Shown here one piece after another: positions 48,867 through 55,961 of a DNA stretch of 64,000 nucleotides. Below the pieces are notes generated by a model that was given only the letters and a program-made list of their open reading frames with translations, searched no databases and was not told the DNA's origin. Within the stretch, counting starts at the first letter, position 1. Each line of letters begins with the position of its first letter. The translations under genes and the position numbers were made by a program. The DNA is from Kiritimatiellaceae bacterium (GTDB lineage Bacteria; Verrucomicrobiota; Kiritimatiellia; Kiritimatiellales; Tichowtungiaceae). The stretch is taken from NCBI GenBank assembly GCA_013141415.1, contig JABFQY010000001.1, positions 372,001 through 436,000 of the forward strand. Direction: 5' to 3'.

Positions 48867-49784
48867 CTACTCGTCGAAGTAATCGGAATCTATCTTTTTC
48901 ACTTCGTACTGGCCGACGGTCGAGACCCCCACATTATGGTCTGTCATTAAGGTTGCCAATTGTTCTCCGTCGATGAGGATGATTTTTACGTCTATGAGTG
49001 CAACGTATTCTCTGGCTTCTTTTGTGAATGATGAAGTAGTAATGAAAACGCCTTTTTTTGCCCGTTGCCCTTGGAGTGCTCCTGCAAACTTTTGAATTTC
49101 TGGACGCCCAACAGTGCCTTCCCAGCGTTTAGCTTGAATATAGATCACATCCAAGCCGAGTTTGTCTTCGTTAATGATTCCGTCAATACCTCCATCACCG
49201 CTTTTTCCTAAAGCTTTTCCGGCGTTCCGGCGGTTTCCTCCGTATCCCATTTGAACCAAGAGATCGACGACAAGCCTTTCGAAAAATGACGGGGAGGCTT
49301 CTTTCACGGAGCTTAAAATTTCAGATTCAAGAGCGCTACGTAGCTGAGCGTATGCCGTAGCAAGAGTGTCCTCAGGGGTCTGGTGCTCAGCGGGTTCAGA
49401 CTGAATTGTAATGTCATCTTCGAGACCCGTTCTTTCTCTTTTCCGATTTCTGAATTCGATGAATTGCGGGAACTGTTCCAAAACAGACGCATTAATCTTC
49501 GAAGGGTTGGTTTGCAGGAATTTCAGACCACAGTCAGTTATTGTAAAAAAACCGCGTTTGGGAGAGTTAAGAAGGCCGGCTTGTTTTAGGTAGGATCGAG
49601 CCCATCCGACACGGTTATTGAAGACGGCCTGACTGCCACTAGGGAGAAGCTCGTTTTTTTCATCATCGGTTAGCAAAAACTCGTCGGCAAGGAGTTCAAC
49701 AGCTTTGCTGAATTTATGCTCTGCACCATCTGAAGCCAGTTTTAAAACGGGGAGCATGAGCGTCTGATAGTCTGGTATGGCCAT
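48867..49784 (-). CDS. mrr: Mrr-type restriction endonuclease
   Basis: A 305-residue protein: an N-terminal winged-helix Mrr domain (about 1-90), a charged linker, and a C-terminal PD-(D/E)xK catalytic domain with GDGGIDGIINED (Asp201) and VIYIQAKRW (Gln217, Lys219). Mrr enzymes cut modified DNA as type IV restriction. No methylase is adjacent. The gene is visibly AT-richer than the cys genes around it, suggesting acquisition by transfer. Confidence 0.88.
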   Translation of the reverse strand: MAIPDYQTLMLPVLKLASDGAEHKFSKAVELLADEFLLTDDEKNELLPSGSQAVFNNRVGWARSYLKQAGLLNSPKRGFFTITDCGLKFLQTNPSKINASVLEQFPQFIEFRNRKRERTGLEDDITIQSEPAEHQTPEDTLATAYAQLRSALESEILSSVKEASPSFFERLVVDLLVQMGYGGNRRNAGKALGKSGDGGIDGIINEDKLGLDVIYIQAKRWEGTVGRPEIQKFAGALQGQRAKKGVFITTSSFTKEAREYVALIDVKIILIDGEQLATLMTDHNVGVSTVGQYEVKKIDSDYFDE

Positions 49785-49861
49785 GAGCTATATTCCTTTT
49801 GGGTATAAACTTTTACAGACGGACGGAATGTAACAGAGGCGGTATAAAGGGAGAAGACTTT

Positions 49862-49948
49862 TTCCAAATATTGGGAACTATCAGAGGGCGCGGACGGTGG
49901 CCGCGCCTCTTTCTTTCCAATTTTTCCGGGGCCACCGGCCCCGGCTAC
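49862..49948. repeat. composite repeat: family A copy plus two family B hairpins
   Basis: TTCCAAATATTGGGAA (49862-49877) is followed by a GAGGGCGCGG...CCGCGCCTC hairpin (49884-49909), a half copy TTTCCAA, and the perfect CCGGGGCC-ACC-GGCCCCGG hairpin (49926-49944) followed by CTAC. It fills much of the gap between mrr and the flavoprotein gene. No T-run follows. Confidence 0.75.
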
Positions 49949-49965
49949 AGAAGAACGATGGTGCG

Positions 49966-51993
49966 CTACTTTGTTGGCGAACCGGCCCGCAAGGACACCT
50001 TCTGAATGCTGATGGCGTCCACGGGGCAGGCGGAAACGCAGGCACCGCAACGGATGCAGTCGTCCTGATTAATCCAGATCAGGTGAACGTCGTCGGCTTT
50101 TTGCGCGAGCGTCCAGCCGGTTACGCGACCTTCGGCGTCGTAATGCAGTTCCTTGATTTTCAGGATGCACTCGGGGCGCGGCTTGGCTTTGACGCACCAG
50201 TCGCAGTAGATGCACTTGTCGGAGTCGATCTCAAACTTGTAGTGGCACTGGTAACAGCGCTGCGCTTCGTCGCCGGAGGTTTCCTTGCCGAAGCCGGTTT
50301 CGACTTCGGTGGTGAGGTCGCGTTGCGACAGTTCAACGGCGGGCATCGGTTGCAGACCGACATAATCCATTTCGCGGATACGGCCGGTTGCGGTGACGTC
50401 TTCGATCACGGCGTAATCGTTCAGCCGGACTTTACCGGTCAGGAACCGGTCAACTTCGCGTACGCACTCCTTGGCGTGGCCGATCGCTTGAATCAGTGAA
50501 CTCGCGCCGTTCTTGAAATCACCGGCGGAGAAAACTTTGGCTTCTCCGGAAGTTTCATCGAGCCATGACGTATCGGGAAACTGTCCGGTCGCCAGCAAAA
50601 CCGTATCCACGACCAGCTCAAATTCACTGCCCGGAATTTCAACCGGACGGCGGCGTCCGCTGGCGTCGGGCGCGCCCATTTCGGTACGGACAAATTGAAT
50701 TGTTTTCAAACGACCGCTGGTACCGGTGTAGGCCTTCGGCGCCACCATGTACTCCATCGGAATACCTTCGTGTTCCAGCTCTTCCAGCTCGCCGGGCGTC
50801 ACCAGCATTTCCGCTGCCGTCCGGCGGTAGCAGACTTTAACCTGCGCGCCGAGCCGCTTGGCGGTGCGGGCGCAGTCCATTGCGGTAAAGCCGCCGCCGA
50901 TGACCACGGCCGTTTTGCCGACGTCGCCTTTCCCGGTTTCGTTCACTTCCAGTAGAAAATCCAGACCGTGGCGGATGCCGTTGAGATCCTTGCCGGGCAG
51001 GTCGAGCAGATTAGGTTTCAGTGTTCCGGCCGCCAGAATTACGGCGTCGTTTTCCTTTGCCAGCGAACTCAGCGTGACGGTTTTTCCAATCTCTGTATTG
51101 CAGATAATCTTCACGCCCAGCGCTTCAATCTGCGCAATTTCCTTGGTGATAATTTCGCGCGGCAGGCGGAAAACCGGAATGCCCTGGTTAATCATGCCGC
51201 CGGGCTTGTTGTGCTTTTCGTAAACCGTCACCTGATGTCCGAGTAGCGCCAGATTGCGCGCCGCCGCCAGACCGGCGACGCCGGCACCGACCACGGCGAC
51301 TTTTTTGCCACTCGGCGGAAACCATTTATTCATCACCACCGGCGACTGTCCGCCGAAGTCAGCGGCGGAACGTTTTGAAAAACAAATTGCTACCGGCTGG
51401 CCGAGTCCGTCCCAGCCGTGGCGGCAGGCCGCTTCACATGGCCGCGCGCAGACGCGACCCAGCACGGCGGGAAAGACGTTGGCTTCCAGATTGATCCGGT
51501 ACGCTTTGTCGTGTTCGCCGCGATAGACGGCGTCGAGGTAGCCGGGAATGTTCGTCGAAGCCGGGCAGGCTTTCTGGCACGGAATATTTTTTTCCAGCCA
51601 GTCGAAATCTTTCGGTGAGTTCGCGCTGCCGCAGGTTTTTGAAAGCGCGCAGAAGGAGTAGGGCGCGTCGCCTTCCGGACGCTTTTCCTGCCAGCCGCCC
51701 AGTTTGCAATCCGGCAGAGCAAGCGGATGGTTGAGCGGTGAATCAGTCCGTGCGGCGTTCGCAATAATCTCCTGCATTTCGGGATCGGCGCTGCCGTGCG
51801 CGATGGCCTGCTCCGCGAAAACCTTCGCCGTGTACACATCGCCGCGCGTCCGGTTGAGCCCGTGGTAAGCCTTGGCGATCAGTTCGCAGATCGGCGCACC
51901 TTCCGGCGGGCCGAGTCGGCAGAGAACGGCAACCGCTTCTTCGCAGCGGTCTGCTTTGATCAGTTCTCCGGCTTCATTTAGCAGTTGTTTCAT
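49966..51993 (-). CDS. GltD-like FAD/NAD(P) oxidoreductase with ferredoxin domains
   Basis: A 675-residue iron-sulfur flavoprotein. Residues 1-85 are helical and TPR-like. A GltD-type [4Fe-4S] domain follows (CQKACP at 139 and VCARPCEAAC at 182-190). The FAD site is VVGAGVAGLAAA (234-245), and the NAD(P) site VIGGGFTAMDCA (364-375). C-terminal ferredoxin motifs are CIYCDWC (594-600) and CIRCGACVSACP (646-657). It lies upstream of the sulfite reductase gene, so it may pass NAD(P)H electrons to that enzyme; this is inference. Frame intact. Confidence 0.85.
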   Translation of the reverse strand: MKQLLNEAGELIKADRCEEAVAVLCRLGPPEGAPICELIAKAYHGLNRTRGDVYTAKVFAEQAIAHGSADPEMQEIIANAARTDSPLNHPLALPDCKLGGWQEKRPEGDAPYSFCALSKTCGSANSPKDFDWLEKNIPCQKACPASTNIPGYLDAVYRGEHDKAYRINLEANVFPAVLGRVCARPCEAACRHGWDGLGQPVAICFSKRSAADFGGQSPVVMNKWFPPSGKKVAVVGAGVAGLAAARNLALLGHQVTVYEKHNKPGGMINQGIPVFRLPREIITKEIAQIEALGVKIICNTEIGKTVTLSSLAKENDAVILAAGTLKPNLLDLPGKDLNGIRHGLDFLLEVNETGKGDVGKTAVVIGGGFTAMDCARTAKRLGAQVKVCYRRTAAEMLVTPGELEELEHEGIPMEYMVAPKAYTGTSGRLKTIQFVRTEMGAPDASGRRRPVEIPGSEFELVVDTVLLATGQFPDTSWLDETSGEAKVFSAGDFKNGASSLIQAIGHAKECVREVDRFLTGKVRLNDYAVIEDVTATGRIREMDYVGLQPMPAVELSQRDLTTEVETGFGKETSGDEAQRCYQCHYKFEIDSDKCIYCDWCVKAKPRPECILKIKELHYDAEGRVTGWTLAQKADDVHLIWINQDDCIRCGACVSACPVDAISIQKVSLRAGSPTK

Positions 51994-52008
51994 GGGTATC
52001 CTGTTTTT

Positions 52009-52884
52009 CCAGCGAATGAATAAAATCTACGAATGGAAAATTAGAGAAGAACTCCTCGTAACGTCAGTTTTGATTTCCCGAAATTCAGCAAAACTCCGGC
52101 AGGAACAAAAAGATGTTTCATACCGCTGCGCAACCGGGCCAGCTCCATGGCGGTGGTATCCTCAAAAGCAGTTACAGAAAGAAGAAGATTTTTATCAATA
52201 AGAACGGAATCCAGCATACGCCGTTCAAAAACGATTCCGTTAAATGACGGGGCCGCTTCCGGCACTTGAGGGTTCAGGTTCTGCCCGGCGAGTTCTCGTC
52301 GCAGAATTTTTTTAGAAGATTCTGCGCCGTAACCAAGGCCGTGCAGCGCCAGAACATTTTTACAAGACGCTCGGATTTTCCCGGTAATATCTGGCATTTG
52401 CGACTCAATGGAATCCCAGCATCCCTCAAAGCAGATTTCCCCGCTGACAGGTGTGTGCGGCACTCGTTTGTAAGACAGACGTTCCAAGCCGAAATTAATG
52501 AGCATCCCGAGGTCTTTTTCCCAGCATTTCAAATAATTGATCAGTTGTGTGTAATGCTGAGATGCAAAGCCGGTCCGGATGTGCTTGAGCTCGAGGATGA
52601 CCCGGTTTCCCGCCAGAATATCCAGTTCAAATTCATCAACCGGGTCATCCCGGTGCATCAGCCGCTTGCTCAAGTGACTTTCAGCGGTCAGGTCTCTTGT
52701 CCGCAAGGCATTCAGCATGGCCCGGTGGTAGTCCCATTCATCCCATCCCGGTCCAAGTTCGTTATGAACATCGAATGCTGCCCCGATAATCTGATGCGAT
52801 AATTCGGGGTGCAACAGATCCGGGTTATATGTTTCATGTTTCGGCATACCAGAGATTTATTCGTAGATTTTATTCATTCGCTGG
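52009..52884 (-). mobile_element. 876-bp cassette with 26-bp terminal inverted repeats (family C)
   Basis: The ends are perfect inverted repeats of 26 bp: CCAGCGAATGAATAAAATCT plus ACGAAT at 52009-52034 and its complement at 52859-52884. Between them is a single gene, 6 bp from one repeat and 11 bp from the other. No target duplication is evident. The right repeat supplies the last codons and stop of the sulfite reductase gene (AGC GAA TGA). A 78-bp relative lies at 57986. Mobility is inferred from structure and repetition. Confidence 0.75.
52041..52847 (-). CDS. GxxExxY protein, PD-(D/E)xK nuclease-like, inside the inverted-repeat cassette
   Basis: A 268-residue protein. The family motif is G34-WD-E37-WD-Y40 in HNELGPGWDEWDY. 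A PD-(D/E)xK-like core follows: Asp76 in FELDILAGN, E86-L-K88 in VILELKHI, and Gln101 in YTQLINYL. The usual family member is about 125 residues; here residues 210-268 look like a second, decayed half copy (LLLSVTAFED to VLLNFGKSKLTL) lacking ExK. No ribosome site precedes the ATG; a six-codon frame MNKIYE in the repeat lies just upstream. Family function is unknown. Confidence 0.75.
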   Translation of the reverse strand: MPKHETYNPDLLHPELSHQIIGAAFDVHNELGPGWDEWDYHRAMLNALRTRDLTAESHLSKRLMHRDDPVDEFELDILAGNRVILELKHIRTGFASQHYTQLINYLKCWEKDLGMLINFGLERLSYKRVPHTPVSGEICFEGCWDSIESQMPDITGKIRASCKNVLALHGLGYGAESSKKILRRELAGQNLNPQVPEAAPSFNGIVFERRMLDSVLIDKNLLLSVTAFEDTTAMELARLRSGMKHLFVPAGVLLNFGKSKLTLRGVLL

Positions 52885-54469
52885 CAATAAACGCCCGGAA
52901 AGCTTCGATTTCGATCCGTTCGCAGAAGTCGGTGAAGAGTTCATTCTGACTGTTACGGTGCTTTAGATAAGCGTTCAGAATCTTCTTCACCGCCGGAACG
53001 ATTTCAGCCGAATCAGCATCGCAAAGCGGTTCGCCGATTTTTCCGGCTTCGCTCAATTTTCCTCCGACAAAGACGGTATAGCCTTCGGTGCTGCCGCCGC
53101 TCTCGTTACGAGTGCGCCGACCGCGCAGTCCGATGTCGGCAATCCAGGCGTGAGCGCAGTTGTTCGGGCAGCCGGTAATGTTAATCCGCAGCGGACCGAC
53201 ATCCTTCCAGTATTTTTCGTCACCGGCCAGTGCGGCGTACAGGCGACGGTAGGCGTCCGGCGAATCGGATACCGCCATCTTGCACATGGTGGTGCCGACA
53301 CAAGCGACAATATCCGGCAGGTGTTCGTGACCGCTGGTGCGGAAGCCTGCGGCATGCAGCGCCTCCAGCAGCGCCGGAACGTTGGCGTCTGGAACGTCGT
53401 GCAATTCAATATTCTGACGGTTGGTGAACATGATTTTTCCGCCGCCGAGTTTATCGGCCAGCCGCGAAATGATTCTGGACTGCGCCGTCTTTAGCTCCGA
53501 GCGCGGAATCATTACTCGCACGACGCTTAGTCCGGCCTGTTTCTGTGGAATGATTTCCTGACCGTTCAGTAGCATTCTTCCAATGTTTGGAAGCGGATTT
53601 TTGGCATATTCGATTTGCTCAAGTCCGGTGATGCCACGCTCCTTCAGAATGTCCATGACGACATCGCCGAAGCCTTTGGCGCCCATCTTATCGACGACAA
53701 TTTTCAGGCGGGAGAAGGCGCGGTTGCGCCGGTCGCCGTGACGGCGAAACGCTTCCACGGTGGCGCGGGCGACCGGCAGTACCAATTCTTCCGGCACCCA
53801 GTCAAAAATTACTTTGGCCAGATAGGGACGAGCGCCGAGTCCGCCGCCGGCATGGAATTTCCAGCCGACTGTGTCGCCGCGTTTTACCGGCACCCAGCCC
53901 TGGCAGTTCATCAGCGTCTGCGCGCCTGCTTCGTTGGCGAACGCTACGCTGATCTTGTGTTTGCGCGGAAGGTTGCGCTGTAAATCGCGGATTTCATGGT
54001 CGGTCGCCAGCATTTGGATGATTTTGTGCGAGTCGCCGATCTGTTCTTGAGCGACGCCTGCCAGCGATGAGCCGATGATATTGCGCGGTACGTCGCCGCA
54101 ACCGTTCTTGGTGGTGATGCCGACTTCAGCCATGCCTTCGATAATTTTATAAATGTCCTCTTTGCGGATCCAGTGGTACTGAAGCGTCTGGCGGGTGGTG
54201 ATGCACAGCTCGCCTTGCGCGAATTCTTCAGCCAGATCAATCGCGCGGTTAAACTGCGCGGTTGTCATCAGTCCGCCAGGGGTGACGACACGGATCATAA
54301 AAAAGCTAGGCTGAAGCTGGTGGTAAACGCCACTCCATTTAAACATCGCCAGCTCGTTCGGCGTGATTTGATCAAAAGGGCGGGTGGCAATCTCGCGGAA
54401 ATCGAAGTCCGGGTTGATTTCGAGTTTATCGCGTTCGACCTGCGTTAATTCCGGTTGTGCTGTCATCAA
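52874..54469 (-). CDS. sulfite/nitrite reductase hemoprotein (siroheme, [4Fe-4S])
   Basis: A 531-residue siroheme reductase of the ferredoxin/NirA-like type. The cofactor ligands are C-x5-C at 390-396 (CVGTTMC) and C-x3-C at 434-438 (CPNNC). TTRQTLQYHW (91-100) belongs to the substrate and siroheme pocket. With APS reductase upstream and siroheme genes next door, sulfite is the likely substrate. The final residues come from the family C repeat. A family A palindrome codes LPNIGR (293-298). Confidence 0.9.
   Translation of the reverse strand: MMTAQPELTQVERDKLEINPDFDFREIATRPFDQITPNELAMFKWSGVYHQLQPSFFMIRVVTPGGLMTTAQFNRAIDLAEEFAQGELCITTRQTLQYHWIRKEDIYKIIEGMAEVGITTKNGCGDVPRNIIGSSLAGVAQEQIGDSHKIIQMLATDHEIRDLQRNLPRKHKISVAFANEAGAQTLMNCQGWVPVKRGDTVGWKFHAGGGLGARPYLAKVIFDWVPEELVLPVARATVEAFRRHGDRRNRAFSRLKIVVDKMGAKGFGDVVMDILKERGITGLEQIEYAKNPLPNIGRMLLNGQEIIPQKQAGLSVVRVMIPRSELKTAQSRIISRLADKLGGGKIMFTNRQNIELHDVPDANVPALLEALHAAGFRTSGHEHLPDIVACVGTTMCKMAVSDSPDAYRRLYAALAGDEKYWKDVGPLRINITGCPNNCAHAWIADIGLRGRRTRNESGGSTEGYTVFVGGKLSEAGKIGEPLCDADSAEIVPAVKKILNAYLKHRNSQNELFTDFCERIEIEAFRAFIASE
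53578..53592. repeat. exact family A palindrome inside the sulfite reductase gene
   Basis: TTCCAATGTTTGGAA, identical to the copies at 14118 and 61189, read on the minus strand as LPNIG. It sits between the two halves of the reductase, near residue 295. Confidence 0.75.
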
Positions 54470-54551
54470 ATTATTTCCCCCAAGTTGCCGCCGGATAATT
54501 CACTGGCCAACTCTTCTATTTTTTCTCATCCTGCGCACGGGTTTTCGGGTG

Positions 54552-54601
54552 TTGACTTCGACTTAAAAGTCATATACCTAAAACGTGATAGTATTTATCA
54601 C
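54552..54601 (+). promoter_or_regulatory. promoter and operator-like dyad upstream of the CysG-HemA gene
   Basis: TTGACT (54552-54557) and TACCTA (54575-54580) are spaced 17 bases apart, with TATACC overlapping. Just downstream is GTGATA-GTATT-TATCAC (54585-54601), a perfect dyad placed where a repressor would block this promoter. The same gap serves the divergent sulfite reductase gene. GTGATAA also occurs upstream of cysH. The regulator is not identified. Confidence 0.55.
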
Positions 54602-54617
54602 TAAAAGAGATAGAACC

Positions 54618-55961
54618 ATGTCTGGAGCGCCATTGTCAAAAAAAATGTTTCCGGCCGCCCTTATTTTAGAGGGACGGAAATGTCTGCTTGTCGGCGGCGG
54701 GCGGGTCGCCGTGCGGAAAGCCGCCAAACTGGCCGAGGCCGGCGCGGCACTGACGGTGGTGGCTCCGGAAATCAAACCGCCGATTAAAGCACTGTCCGGC
54801 ATCAATTTGGTTGAGCGCTGTTTTGTCCCCGAAGACCTCGACGGAGCCTTTCTGGTTTTTGCTTTGACGGATAATCCGGTGCTTAACCGCCGGATTGTCG
54901 AACTCTGCCGCGAGAAGAAAATCCTCTGCTCGGCTGCCGACGGCAACTGGCCTGACGGCGATCTGATTCTGCCTGCCAGTTTCAGCGAAGACGGACTAAC
55001 CGTTTCTGTCAGCACGTCAGGACGCTCCTGCCGCCGGTCGCGCCTTCTGCGCGAAAGCCTCAGCCGCCACGTCCGCTTTCTGCGCGACATCGATCTGATT
55101 GTCATCGGCGCGGATCACAGTACCGGCGGCTTTCAATCGGTGGAAAAACTGAAAGCCGCCCGGACGGAACTCGAAGAATTGCTGCCGTGTGTCTGGGGCG
55201 TTCATGAATTTATGATTCTAGATACCTGCAACCGCTTTGAAATCGTCGCGCTCATTTCTTCTGGCTCCTGCGCGGCGGTTGAAACTGTTTTACGGAAAAC
55301 GTCCGACGTTTTTGTCTCCAGAGGAATGGACGCTTTCTGTCGGCTGGCCGAAACTGCCGCCGGACTCCGTTCACAGGCTTTCGGTGAAAGTCGTATCGTG
55401 GCTCAAATTAAACAGTCGCTCGCCGATGCACAGGAAAAAGGGTTTGCCGGAAGTTTTCTTCAAAACTGGACGGATACGGCTCTCCACATCTCTAAAGAAA
55501 TCCGGCAAGTGACCGGTTCGTTGCTGCCTGCGCTGGAAACGGAAGATCTTGTTTCCCAGACCTTGAAGAGAAATCTTCCAGCCGTTGGAAAGGTTTTGAT
55601 TATTGGTCGCGGCGAAATCGGACAGGGACTGGCGCGCCGCTTTCCGGATGCCGTCCAAATCAGCGGACGCTCTGACGATGAACTCCGTCAGCAACTGCCT
55701 CGCGCTGATGTAATCATTTGCGCCACCGGTAGCGCCGGTTTTCTCATCGACGAATCACACCGTCCGCTTTTGCGCGCCGGAGCTGTCCTGATTGACTTGT
55801 CCCTGCCGCGCAATATCAACCCGGAACTTCCCGGTGTCATCGGACTGAGCGCGTTGCGCGCCGCCGTACCGCCGGGAAATGCGGACGAACTTTTCGCAAA
55901 GGCCCGCGAAATAATCAATGCACACCGCGACGAATACGACCGGCTGGTGAAATTCCAATGA
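54618..55961 (+). CDS. hemA: CysG N-terminal domain fused to glutamyl-tRNA reductase
   Basis: About 447 residues. The first 155 form a siroheme-synthase N-domain (precorrin-2 dehydrogenase/ferrochelatase) with LVGGGRVAVRKAAKL. From about 160 a glutamyl-tRNA reductase follows: ILDTCNRFEIVAL with the catalytic Cys (about 204), FGESRIVAQIKQSL and the NADPH site IIGRGEIGQGLA. The C-terminal helical dimerisation domain of standard HemA is missing. ATG 54618 is chosen; an upstream ATG at 54585 falls inside the operator dyad. A family A copy codes LPAVGK. It overlaps the next gene by ATGA. Confidence 0.88.
   Translation: MSGAPLSKKMFPAALILEGRKCLLVGGGRVAVRKAAKLAEAGAALTVVAPEIKPPIKALSGINLVERCFVPEDLDGAFLVFALTDNPVLNRRIVELCREKKILCSAADGNWPDGDLILPASFSEDGLTVSVSTSGRSCRRSRLLRESLSRHVRFLRDIDLIVIGADHSTGGFQSVEKLKAARTELEELLPCVWGVHEFMILDTCNRFEIVALISSGSCAAVETVLRKTSDVFVSRGMDAFCRLAETAAGLRSQAFGESRIVAQIKQSLADAQEKGFAGSFLQNWTDTALHISKEIRQVTGSLLPALETEDLVSQTLKRNLPAVGKVLIIGRGEIGQGLARRFPDAVQISGRSDDELRQQLPRADVIICATGSAGFLIDESHRPLLRAGAVLIDLSLPRNINPELPGVIGLSALRAAVPPGNADELFAKAREIINAHRDEYDRLVKFQ
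55576..55590. repeat. family A palindrome inside the CysG-HemA fusion gene
   Basis: TTCCAGCCGTTGGAA, preceded by CTTGAAGAGAAATC, which resembles the left half of the double element at 35024. It codes LPAVGK just before the NADPH-binding strand, at a domain boundary. Confidence 0.65.

Noticed and set aside
48867-54469. A defence island made of mrr and the GxxExxY gene.
   Set aside because: They are separated by a metabolic flavoprotein gene, and the GxxExxY gene is confined to its own inverted-repeat cassette.
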